From: Parus major
Taxonomy: Eukaryota; Chordata; Aves; Passeriformes; Paridae
DNA: 64,000 nucleotides
NCBI RefSeq assembly: GCF_001522545.3
Contig: NC_031769.1
Location: 148,313,361 to 148,377,360 of the forward strand
Direction: 5' to 3'
Part shown: one piece after another, positions 46,411 to 56,660 of the stretch
Layout: each line of letters begins with the position of its first letter
Numbering within the stretch: position 1 is the first letter of the stretch
Program-made: the position numbers and the translations under genes
Notes under the pieces: generated by a model
Told to the model about the DNA's origin: nothing
The model's database searches: none
Seen by the model: the letters and a program-made list of their open reading frames with translations, nothing else

Positions 46411-48369
46411 GAAAATTATATGGTAAAATTGGTGGTGCAGTGTCATTTGTTTCTTAACCTTTTAATAGAGAAAGAGCTGCTGAGGGATGAAGACCTGCAA
46501 CACTTCTTGCCCCATGGAGACTGGGGAGAAGAAAGGAGACACATTGAAGGAGCGAGTTTGATTTGGAAACTGGCATCAAATACAGCAGAAAAAGCCTCAA
46601 CAAGGAACAGTTTAGAGAAGAATCCCTCAGCTTCCTACCACATACCAAAAAAAACAAAAAAAAAAAAAAACCAAAAAACAAAACAGGAAATCTCCCTCAA
46701 GAAAAAAAAAAATAGTCAGGAAATATTCAAGAGATAAGAGAATTTTTTGAATAATTGACATACAGCACAGGTATTAGAGACCAAGGACTCCAGGATCCAA
46801 AGGCACAGGGAAGCACACAACAAGACCAGCCAAAGTTGTCATAACTAAGTTGAAGCATGAAATGCTGAAGCCAAGTCTTAATGATCTACCATCAGGAGAA
46901 ACCCAGGGAGGATTCATCACCACATTTGCATATCAGGACATTGCTGGCTCTTCTTCTGAGCACGTTATTACTGATCACCATCCAAAAGAGAGATTCTTGA
47001 ACGAAATGAAGCCTGTGGCTCTCTAGGCAATTCCTAGACTACTTATAATTAAAGGCACCATTAAGCCTTCAGAGAAGCAGATGCCAATCCATGTCAAAAG
47101 TTACACAGCTGAGCGGGGTCTAATTACACTGAATTCAAGAGATATATCACATCCCCAACAGATGTCATTTTATAGAAAGCTTTTTCCATACCTCACAATC
47201 TTAAGATTGTTTGAGATGTTCTCGCCTGTATTATCCCTTTTCTTTAGAAAATAAAAGACCATCCAGAGTCATCTGCCTGCAAGCTTAAGATGAGGTAAGT
47301 GGCAAATGAAAGAAAAAACCACTGATGTGGTGGGGAAGCCAAGTAAAAAAAAAAAAAAAATTTAAAAGTTTACATGAAGAAACAATTCCTTCCTTTCCAT
47401 TTCACACCTTTTTGGTGGTAGGATGATATTCTGGGCTCCCTTTTTTTTGCATGTTTATTCAGGGTCTGTACAGCCAAGCAACTGCACATTCTTGGGGAAC
47501 TGGTAAATGCTACAAGCACAGTTCTTCCATTCCCAAAAAAGAGTTTTATGAACAATGTAAAACAACAGTTAAGAGCCATGAAAAGGGATCTTGCACACCT
47601 TGGCCCAGGTGGCAGAACAACCCAAAATATCTTTTGGATTAGGACACTGATCAAGTTTTCTTCTCTGCATTTAAATGGGAAAAGAGAGTCCAAATCAACT
47701 CAGAAGCAGCCATCATAGAAGATACTAAAAATATTATCATCTAAACACAGAAAGGTCAAAAAATAAATTCTTAACTGCCTTCTCAACATAACTCAGAAAG
47801 CACATCTATTCTTAAGCATTCACCAAGGCCAGTGAGTTTGGGAAAAAGACAGATGGGAGAACATGTAGGAGAATATGTTCTCTGAATACTTCCACAAATA
47901 GGCTACCAAAAGTCAAGAGAGATGCAGTGTCACAAGGGATGCAGAAGTCACAGGAGATGCATTTCTTGACATTCCCCTCCAGGAAAGAGATCCTCTTGAG
48001 CTGAGAGAGAAGTCTTTATTACTTGTTCCTATGGCATTGCCTCCAGACACTCATCCTATAATTTTCTTATATGTTTAAACAAAATGGCCCCATGGCTGGG
48101 GAGTGACAGATGCCACTTTTTCAGCCTTCCCAACAACATGGATCATCATAAAGAACAATAGTGATACAAGAATCATCAGAGTCTGTGCTGAATTTCCCTT
48201 TCATTGGTCCCATTCTCCTCCCTTTTTGGCTGCTCCTATAACTTGAAACTGTTGGACAGCTTAAACAAATCAGAGAAAAAATAAAAAGGAATTTAAAAAA
48301 ACCCTAAAAACTTTTACTATCAGCCTGAAAATCAAGGGAAATATTAAGGGTAGAAACACTTCTTCTATG
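46411..48369. other. Non-coding stretch with A-rich tracts and a candidate small exon
   Basis: A-rich tracts occur at 46647-46715 and 47345-47361. A 47-base segment at 47248-47294 has strong acceptor- and donor-like edges. No gene is called. Confidence 0.55.
46647..46715. repeat. A-rich low-complexity tract
   Basis: A-runs broken by CC and GG over about 70 bases. It inflates a 123-codon lysine-rich open frame (46366-46737), which begins inside a CR1 tail and is not a gene. Confidence 0.85.
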
Positions 48370-48761
48370 AAGACAGAGACAGTTGGGGCTGATCAGTCTG
48401 GAGAAGAGAAGGCTCCAGGAGACCTTAGAGCCCCTCCCAATACCTAAAAGGGGCCTAAAGGAAGGGTGGGACTTTTCACAAGGGCATGAAGCGATAAGAC
48501 ATAGGGGAAATTAATTAAATTGAAGGACAGTGGGTTTACATTAGTAATTAGGAGGAAATTCCTCCCTGTGAGGATGGTGAGGCCCTGACAGAGGTTGCCC
48601 AGAGAGGCTGTGGCTGCCCCATCCCCAGAAGTGTTCAGGGCCAGGTTGACCAGTGTTTGAAGCAAGCTGGTCTGGTGGAAGGTGTCCCTGCCCACGGCAG
48701 GGGGCTGGAACTGGATGTACTTTAAAATCCCTTCCAACCCAAACCATTCTATGATTCCATA
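48370..48761 (+). mobile_element. CR1 LINE 3' fragment, about 390 bp
   Basis: A long + CR1: GGGGCTGATCAGTCTGGAGA, GAAGGCTCCAGGAGACCTTA, ACAAGGGCATGAAGCGATAA, TTAGTAATTAGGAGGAAATT, CTGTGAGGATGGTGAGGCCC, AGAGGCTGTGGCTGCCCCAT, GTGTCCCTGCCCACGGCAGG and CCTTCCAACCCAAACCATTC, ending in TATGATTCCAT. Comparable in extent to the copy at 37699. Confidence 0.96.
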
Positions 48762-50302
48762 ACTTTTATATACATAACCTGACAAGCACCAGAATCAATG
48801 TACTGCATCCCAAACACCCCCTGCAAGAAGCAGGTGTCCCACAGCCAGAGGCCTGAACTCTGTTCTTGCTTCCCAAGTACTTCTGCCCAACCAGCAAGTG
48901 CCACAGTTTGTTTCCAACATAAATCTGTTGTGCTCCAACAAATTGATCTGCCCACATTACTCCCCTATTGTTGAAGAAATTGGGACCATAATTAACAGAA
49001 AAGTGTCCTTCAGTTAAACAGTGACCTGATTTTTCGCCACTTTAGTCCAAAAATTAGATCTATATCATTCATTGCATGAATTTGCTTTTCTATTTTAAGG
49101 ATTTCTCACCATCTTAACTGCAAACAAACACAGGGTCTTGTTTGCAGTCAAGTCAGAGCAAAACTGATGAATGCCAACACAGCTGGGTCTCAACAGCCCT
49201 TCCGCTAAACTGCCGTGTAAAAATTAGGGGAGTGACAGAGATTACCAAGAAAAATACAGCAACACACCTGTAGGTGTCCAATCAAAAGTCATTTCATGAA
49301 GAGGGAAACAATTCCAGGTGCAGAGGAAGCATGCAAAGGAAGGCACACATAGCAGAGTTTGCATTAGTGCAGCTGCCTTTATTGCAATGACCCAAACTGG
49401 CATTTCCAGATGTGAGGCAGGAAAATCAGCTGACAGGAGCATCTTTGCTTATAACCCTAGAAAACCTAGGTTGGAAAAGATACAGGGCTCTATACAAGTC
49501 ATAAGTGAAGAAAAAAATAAAATTAAAAATCCCTTCTTCCTTCTTTTCTGCATACTGAGCTGGTTGAAGCAGTCCACGTTCTCCTGTTGCTACCAGCAGC
49601 ATTTACTTATCACCATCCTCAATTCTGAAAGCAAACTCCAAGTGATAACGCACGATCTCCCTGCAAAACCAAACTGAGATGGATGGAGGACGAGGGGTAT
49701 AATTTAAGACAGTTTACATTGCTCACAGTACCAGGAACACTGCATTCAGGCTGCAGGAAAGGTCATTAGTAAATTGAAGGCAGCAGAAGATAAGAGAAAC
49801 AACATTTCAAGAGGAAAACCTGAGCTTATTTGGCCATTCAGGGAAAAGAGCAAGCAGAGAGGAAGTCTGAGTGTGCAAGAGCCTTCCTCACTCCAGGCAG
49901 AGGAGTGAGCTCATCTCCAGTGCTCATGATGGAGCACACAAGATCTGCATCAGTGCCATCAATAGTAGCACCCAGTGTGACAGGAACCTCCTCCTTGGCA
50001 AAGTCATCCATACCAACAGAACAGTTTGGAGTCATCTCCTGCCTCCCAGATGGCTCATTCCTGTTAGTGCAGAAGTCTGGGGAGCCAGGATCTCCCTGCA
50101 GCGGAGTGCATGGGATTGCTGCCCTGAGCTGGCTACGCTTCAGCTTTCAGCCTTTTTGTGAATGTTACAGGAGATAAGCAATGCAAAGAGTTCACTTCTT
50201 CCCTCCTGAACACCATCATCTGATGAAAATAGTTTCTCAAATAAAGTTTCTCTTTTCTTAAGTTGTTTTTTTTGGAAGAACATGATGGAAGTCTGCACTG
50301 TC
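48762..50302. other. Non-coding stretch, nothing gene-like
   Basis: Unique-looking sequence. Two overlapping frames of 96 and 115 codons (49830-50177) have no recognised domain. AACCTAGGTTGGAAAAGATA at 49466-49485 only faintly recalls a CR1 edge. Confidence 0.65.
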
Positions 50303-50409
50303 TGTAACCTGGTCTAGTGGAAGGTTCCCGTCCATGGTTGTGGATTGGAATGGGATGGTCTTTGACATCCCTTCCAACCCAAACCATTCCATGATTCCGT
50401 GATTCTGTG
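50303..50409 (+). mobile_element. CR1 LINE 3' fragment
   Basis: A + tail: AACCTGGTCTAGTGGAAGGT, GGATTGGAATGGGATGGTCT, CCCTTCCAACCCAAACCATT and a triplicated terminal unit (CCATGATT, CCGTGATT, CTGTG). The repeated terminal octamer is typical of CR1. A CR1 of a different subfamily follows 45 bp downstream. Confidence 0.94.
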
Positions 50410-50454
50410 TCATCAGCAGACAACTGACACACACTGGCTTCAGTGGATTCTCCA

Positions 50455-50842
50455 CAGTTCAAAGTCCAGCTGGGAGAGAGGTCTTTCTTGTCAGGAGAGA
50501 CTGTGGGAGCCAGGCCTGGCAGGTCTGGAGAAGACTGAGAGGGGGATCTCATCAATCCATACAAATATCTCCAAGACAGGAGTCAAGAGGATGGTGCCAG
50601 GCTCTTTTTATGGTCCTCAGCAACAGGACAAGGTCAATGGCTATAAACTAAAATACAACAAGTTCCATCTCAACCTGAGGATGAACTTTTTCACAGAGGG
50701 TGGCAGAGCACTGGAACAGCAGCCCAGGGAGGGCGTGGATTCTCCCTCGCTGAAGACATTCCAAACCCAGCTGGATGTGTTCCTTGCCTTGGCAGGGGGT
50801 TGGAATGGATGAACTCCAGAGGGAGATGCTGTGATTCTGTGA
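50455..50842 (+). mobile_element. CR1 LINE 3' fragment of a different subfamily
   Basis: A + CR1 with a distinct body: GCCTGGCAGGTCTGGAGAAG, GGGGGATCTCATCAATCCAT, GAGGATGGTGCCAGGCTCTT, AGCAACAGGACAAGGTCAAT, GCACTGGAACAGCAGCCCAG, GGAGGGCGTGGATTCTCCCT, CCTTGGCAGGGGGTTGGAAT, and a GATGCTGTGATTCTGTG end. The CCAGAGG string near the terminus (50817-50823) replaces the TTTAAGGTCCC of the other group. Two + frames of 137 and 81 codons overlapping it are incidental. Confidence 0.93.
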
Positions 50843-51994
50843 ATATATGAAAAGCCCAACCCAGCAGGACAGGCTGAATCTCACCCTACTCTCCTTTCTA
50901 AATTTGGACTGTCCACACAGGCACACTTGCCTTGAAAACCCTGAGGATCTCTAAAACACAGGTAGCCACCCTGACCTCACAGAGGTGCTACTTTTCATAA
51001 TCCAGCTCCTTGTCATTCTCATCAGTTCCACTTCCAGGGGAGGAGAGAGCATACACCAAATATATGGAATGTTAAGTAATTCAGTTATTTTGCATCAGGA
51101 ACATTAAGGACAATGTCCTAAATGTCTAACTTTCAGAACATCTTGAAAAAAAATTATGTTCCTTCTACTCTTTTTTTGGCCAACACAAGGCTTAGCAGTG
51201 ATAAATCCACACATCTCTGCTCTGCATAGCACTGAGGATTGCAGAAATCAATGGTGAATCCCCACCTATGTCCCCTACAAAAAGCATCCTTCCATGATAG
51301 CCCCTGTTCTCCTACTTCATATCCTCATGATGCTTTTGTCACAACCTCTCCACACCCTCCCTGTATCCATGGACACTCCCCCTCCTCAGCTTTAGGTTCC
51401 ATCCATGCCTCAATTTCTTCTCCAAAGCGTTTAGAGAGGCAGCAAACAACCCACATGGGTAATCCAGACCCGGACACATGTTAACTGATTGACTGCATGA
51501 TAGCAAAAAAAGAATAGATAATCGGTGAATTTGCCTGAGATTTCCTTGAGGACACTGAGATATTAAGTCCTTACATGCTTGGTGAATACATACATTGATG
51601 GTTGAGTGGAGGAGAAAATCAGTCAACTGTATTTTTTATCTCTGATGTGATTAACTCGACCAACCTACTTCAGCGGAAGAGGCAGAAAGACACCGACAGG
51701 AGAGAAAGCCTTAAAGGAAGTGAGAGACTTCAAACTATCAAAAAAAGCTTAAAAAAATATTTCTGACAACAACCCAATGGTGCTCATCTGCTCTCACTTT
51801 CAGCCCGGTGCCCCAAATATTCTGTTTGTATTTAATTTTCTGGCTTGTGAAGTAGAAAAATAACCCATTCCCGAGGCTTTCAGCTTTATTTACCCACTCA
51901 GGACTGAGCTAACACTCAAACCAGTCATTGAAGGTTTCAGGTGCTCCCAGCTCTGGTTTACACTCCATGAAGGTTTTGCTCTCCACATCACAGA
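50843..51994. other. Non-coding stretch, nothing seen
   Basis: Unique-looking sequence with no recognised element or gene. Confidence 0.7.
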
Positions 51995-52373
51995 CAATCA
52001 GAGAACTGTAAAGGTTGAGAAAGACCTCCAAGATCATCGAGTCCAACACCGATGTTAACTCAGCACCACCACCATGGTCACCACTAAAACACATCCTCAA
52101 GTGCCATGTCCACATGTTTTTTGAACATGTCCAGGGATGGTGACTCCACCACTTCCCTGTGCAAACTTTTCTAATGTTTAAGAACTCTGGCAGTGAAGAA
52201 GGTTTTCCTAAAATCCAACCTAAACCTCCCCTGCCTCAACTTTGGGCCATTTCCTCTTATCCTGTCATTGTCACCTGGGAGAAGAGACTGACACCCACCT
52301 CACTACAACCTTTTTCCAGGCAGCTGTAGAGAGTGGTAAGGTCCCCACTGAGCCTCCTTTTCTCCAGGAGAGA
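51995..52373 (-). mobile_element. CR1 LINE 3' fragment, older type, about 380 bp
   Basis: The longest - strand copy of the divergent type: CAGAGAACTGTAAAGGTTGA terminus, CCAAGATCATCGAGTCCAAC, GCCATGTCCACATGTTTTTT, CCAGGGATGGTGACTCCACC, CCTAAACCTCCCCTGCCTCA, GCCATTTCCTCTTATCCTGT, and GAGCCTCCTTTTCTCCAGG at its far edge. It can anchor alignment of the shorter relatives at 2741, 27268, 31974 and 59350. Confidence 0.94.
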
Positions 52374-55300
52374 ATGGCACTGCCCAGAAAAGAAACCTCC
52401 ATCCACCCTACCAGATCAGCCAAGGTCCCACCATGTCCCAGTAGCTGAAACTCAGGCTCTTCAGTTGGGAATGCAGCAAGATTAATTTAACCCAAGAGAA
52501 AGCACAAGCTTCTTCATAAGAGTTGAAACTCCAACATCTAAGCATCTTTTAAATTATTCTTTATAGGGTTCTGTTAGGAATGCATCAGACTTTGATGCTG
52601 GCTTAACACAACGAGGCAAAAATGTTGGATAGGGCTGAACTCCACGAATCCACTTACAAGAGAGTGGAGCCCTCACTTTTACTGGCTTAAAATTATGCAA
52701 AAAGGCATCTTGAGGCTGCAGCTCTGTGATGAATTAGCTCTGACAAGGGAGGGAATTCAAGACCTCCCCACAACACTCCCTGCCCCACACCACGGCTGCC
52801 TCTCCGCTCTCTTGCTAATACAGGGACCAGCAGCTAGTGCTGTAAATCAGATCAATGAAACATTCAGTTAAAAATAACAGCTCCAAACCTCCTCCATTGC
52901 AGGAGAGCCTTTCAGATCACAAATTATGAAAGCACATTCCTAAAAAAAGTGAGCCGAGTTGAGAGCGATTTCTGAGAAGATGGCAAAATAAACAGCCCCA
53001 AGCCCAACCAGCAGAACAAGGGCTGGGCTGCTCCAAGCATTGCTGTGGCTCCAGAATAACCCTGGCAGTGGGAAAACAGGTCTCAAAACCCCGAGTTAGT
53101 GTCTACCTATGTCAAAGATGGTGCCTGGCTCCCATCCTGGTGATGCTGTAGGAGCAGGAGAAAACACCACCACCCTCTACTGTGAGATACCCCTTGGGCA
53201 TCTCCTTGCCCACTTGGGCTATGTTATTCCTGCCTTGTGGCTGGTAGACACGGAGAAAAAGTCAGGATGCAGCTTCTGGGGTGAAGAAACATCACCCTTG
53301 TGGTACCCACAAGTACTCAGCCTGTGGTGCTTGCTGAAACTGTGAAGGAAAAGAGAAGTAACATCCCCGAGGTTTCTTACAACTATTTTTATGACTGATG
53401 TTGGGAAAGAAGAGAGGGAGTGGGGAGTAAGTGTTTTTTTTTCCTTTTTTCATGTCATCTAAGCACCCACTAAACAAACAACCAGCTATCTTAATCCTGC
53501 AATCCATATGGATGTCCCTCTGCAACAGGGGATGCACCACAGCAGCTCGCCTCACATTTCCAATACCGGGATACAATACAGCAACTGCAGCTTTTAATGC
53601 TTTTTACAAACATCTAATTCACTCTGTATTAATCCCTCAGAGCAGCTACTCCTTCATTTCACCCTTGGAGACATCAAGCTAAAATATTCATCAGCTTGAA
53701 CACAAAAACCTACAGCTCTAAGCAGTTGTTGAGGACAGAGGACATGCTGTTACCCAGTTCTCTGATATATACAGCAGTATAACACCATCCTTGTAATAAA
53801 AGTACAGAATGAGCCTCTAAAGATGCCTTTTTACTAGATGTTTGTAAGTGGATTTAGGTTTAATGACAAGCTTCTCTTGCTTATTTCCTGCTTTTACTCA
53901 TCCTTCTTTTTGTGGGGGGAGGGCAGCTGACAGGGGTTGTTCTTTCTCAAGCTCAATATTAAATAAAAGAAATCCAAAAATATATTGAAAATGCACCCTT
54001 AAGTCTTGGCACAAGGCATTTTTCAAATGAATGCAGCTGAAAACCTCCAAACTATCAAAAAGCTATTTCAATAAGGGATTTTTACTTACTCGAGACATTA
54101 AAGACATTAACACAACTTCTAAAAAGATTAATCTCTTCCAAGTATTTTAACTCAATTAAATTGACAAAATCTCCAGCACATGAAGGTGACAACAACCCCG
54201 TGGTCCACATTTCAGTCCTGTCAGACTACAGAGGGCTTCCCAAAGCTCACTATTTTAGGGAGAGCTTTCAGGCAGTTTCTCAGCCAGCTCTTGCAGGCCA
54301 TGTCCAGAAATCTTTAGTACTGAAGGAGCAAATCATGGAAGTGTGCATTAACTCATGTGTGCATTCCACATCTCAGACACAGCAAATCACAAACACAGAA
54401 AAGGACCTGACACACACCATTTAATTTGACATTTGGCTACAACAGAGCCAAAGCAAGGTGACTCCAGCCCGTAAATACTCCTGACTCCACCAGCACTGAT
54501 GATGTTCAGACTTCAAACCTTGAAGGGAAGCAAACAACAGCATCAAATCCCTGCAGTTGTTTCACCTTAAACAGACAGAAGGGAGGTGTTGACACTGAAG
54601 TGATGCTTTGCAGTTCAGGCAATCTGTGTTCAACTGCCAGGCTTGACTGAGCTCTGGATGCAGCAGGAGAATTAAAGACAAGCCACAGTCCTCTCACCTC
54701 ATCCAAAGCATCCTGGAGCTGCAAAATGCATAGGAAAGACTCCTGGTTGAATGAGATGTCACTGTGCTTCAGTACAGCACAGCAAGGACCTGCATCATTT
54801 TCATTTTTAACATTCAAGAAGATTAAATTAAAATAGTCAAAACAAATATAGAAAGAAACAACAATTGTAATCAAGGTGGCAAGAAACTGGCAATGTGTTC
54901 ACCACTGGAACAGTCTGGGAGCTACCCTGAACCAGTCCATACCATTGATCAAGGCATTTCTTTGCATCAGCCTCCTGCAGCGGACAGATAAAATGTAGCT
55001 GTTCTGTCTACATAAAATGTGTTTAGATATATAAATCCTTGCAAAGTGGCTTTTTATTTTGAGGCAAAACCAGAAAGAATTATACGCTGCATTAAATATT
55101 TTCTTCTTTGTCCTCTTCTCGACTGTCTGTGAGATCAATTAAAGTGCTTTTGCATAAAACAGGCAGAGGGGAGCACGTTCCAAAAAATAAATAAATAACG
55201 ACGCCGCTCTGCTTTCAGTGTGATGCCTGAAGAAAACAAGCGTAACGACTTAAAGATTCCCACAGTGAAAAAGAAGAAAATGATGAAGGTTTAATCATAC

Positions 55301-55867
55301 ACTTACAAGGCAACAAAACACATTTCTCAAATCTTAATATCTCTTGTGAAATTTTAAGCGCTCAGACACAAATATTAGCAACAAGCTGCAGCAAGCTGAG
55401 TCGTTTCCCCTGCCCTCGCACAGAAATATGTGTGAGTCCCTCCCTTGCACTCACACATACACATTTGCTATCTCCATCGCTTTTCTATCTGCAAAAATAT
55501 CCAAATGATGAAACTATGAGCGTTTAAGATGTTACAATTTAACACGTTCCTCGCCTTATGGAGGTCTCGCTGTCCTGGAGCTCAGGAACCTCTCTGTCCA
55601 GCTGCATTGCAACATCTGGAAGCATCAGCATGACTTCCCTGCAGGCTGACCAGCAAAGGGAGTCACGGCCCCAGCCTCAGCACGGAGAGACAACACTCAG
55701 ATCAACTGCTCCCCCAGTTACCAACTGGAATAGACAATGGAGGAAAGGGGAGAGAGATCACCCCACCAAAAAAACTCAAAACCTACTTTCTTCTCCCTCA
55801 GAATGCCCTTTATCATGTCTGTGCAGGGCAAGGGAGGAACGGTTCCTATCAAAACCTCATCGTCACA
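52374..55867. other. 3.5-kb CR1-free stretch, possibly with conserved segments
   Basis: No CR1 copy is visible. A candidate - strand exon lies at 54698-54789. The segment 55080-55560 has several CpGs and A/T-rich motifs in a mixed composition that differs from its surroundings. No gene is called. Confidence 0.5.
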
Positions 55868-56092
55868 GGTTTTAAGGAAGAAATTTTTCACAATGAGTGT
55901 GGAGAAACACTGGCACAGGTTGCCCAGAGCAGCTGTGGCTGTCCCATCCCTGGAAGTGTTCAAGGCCAGGATGGGGCTTGGAGCAACCTGGGATAGTGGG
56001 AGATGTCCCTGCCCACAGCAGGGCGACAGGAACTGGATGATCTTTAAGATTCCTTCCAACCCAAGCTATTCTATGATTCCGTGACCCTGTGT
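55868..56092 (+). mobile_element. CR1 LINE 3' fragment
   Basis: A + CR1: AAGGAAGAAATTTTTCACAA, CACTGGCACAGGTTGCCCAG, GTCCCATCCCTGGAAGTGTT, GGATGGGGCTTGGAGCAACC, GATGTCCCTGCCCACAGCAG, and CCAACCCAAGCTATTCTATG with a repeated GATTCCGTGACCCTGTG end. GGCCAGGATGGGGC lacks GTTG, a small deletion. Confidence 0.95.
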
Positions 56093-56660
56093 GGCCCCAG
56101 AGACTTGCAGTGGCCTAAGTGGCACAGCAGGTCACTGACCATCTCCCCCTGGATTATGGAGGCTTCATTCTGCTCCTTGTCCCTCCAGCTGTGGGAGTCA
56201 TCCCACCCTGTTTCCCTCATGGCAACTGTGCTGTATTTTTCCAGCTGCACAGGGGCTCCCAGCTCCTCCTGTTTGTTGCCCATGCAGTGGGCTCTGGTGC
56301 AGATGCACTTCAGCTGGGCTATTGTTCCCACCACTTCTCCTTGGGGAAGGAGCCCTAATTCCTACATGGCCATTCTCAGGCACTTCCACGGTTTTGAACA
56401 CATCCATAACCCTGGTGCCTTTGCTGCTGCAGGGATCTCCATCCCCTACCTCCACTGGGACAGCAGAACCAAGGGCCTCGCTGGCAAAGCGTCCCATGAT
56501 AAGAAAAACCTAAAAATCTGCTGGTGACACCAGGCTCGGGGCCAGGTATTGATCTACTGAATATTCCTGGTTCTTCCTCTTCCTTTCCTGCAACTGGAAG
56601 GGGAGAGGAGAACACTACGTGTGTTCCTGATCCCTTAACCAGCCAACCTCACAACAAAAC
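56093..56660. other. Unclassified block, possible decayed repeat
   Basis: This segment starts right after a CR1 terminus and is richer in C, T and G than its flanks. It keeps overlapping open frames on both strands (148 codons on +, 99 on -). Its texture resembles inserted or once-transcribed DNA rather than background, but I could not assign it to a family and no coding domain is seen. It may be an old long-terminal-repeat or non-LTR remnant, or only a GC-richer unique segment. Confidence 0.35.

Noticed and set aside
46366..46737. Lysine-rich 123-codon frame on +
   Set aside because: It starts inside a CR1 tail and owes its last third to an A-rich low-complexity tract.
49466..49485. AACCTAGGTTGGAAAAGATA as a possible inverted CR1 edge
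   Set aside because: Only about 20 bases resemble CR1 and no further landmark follows.
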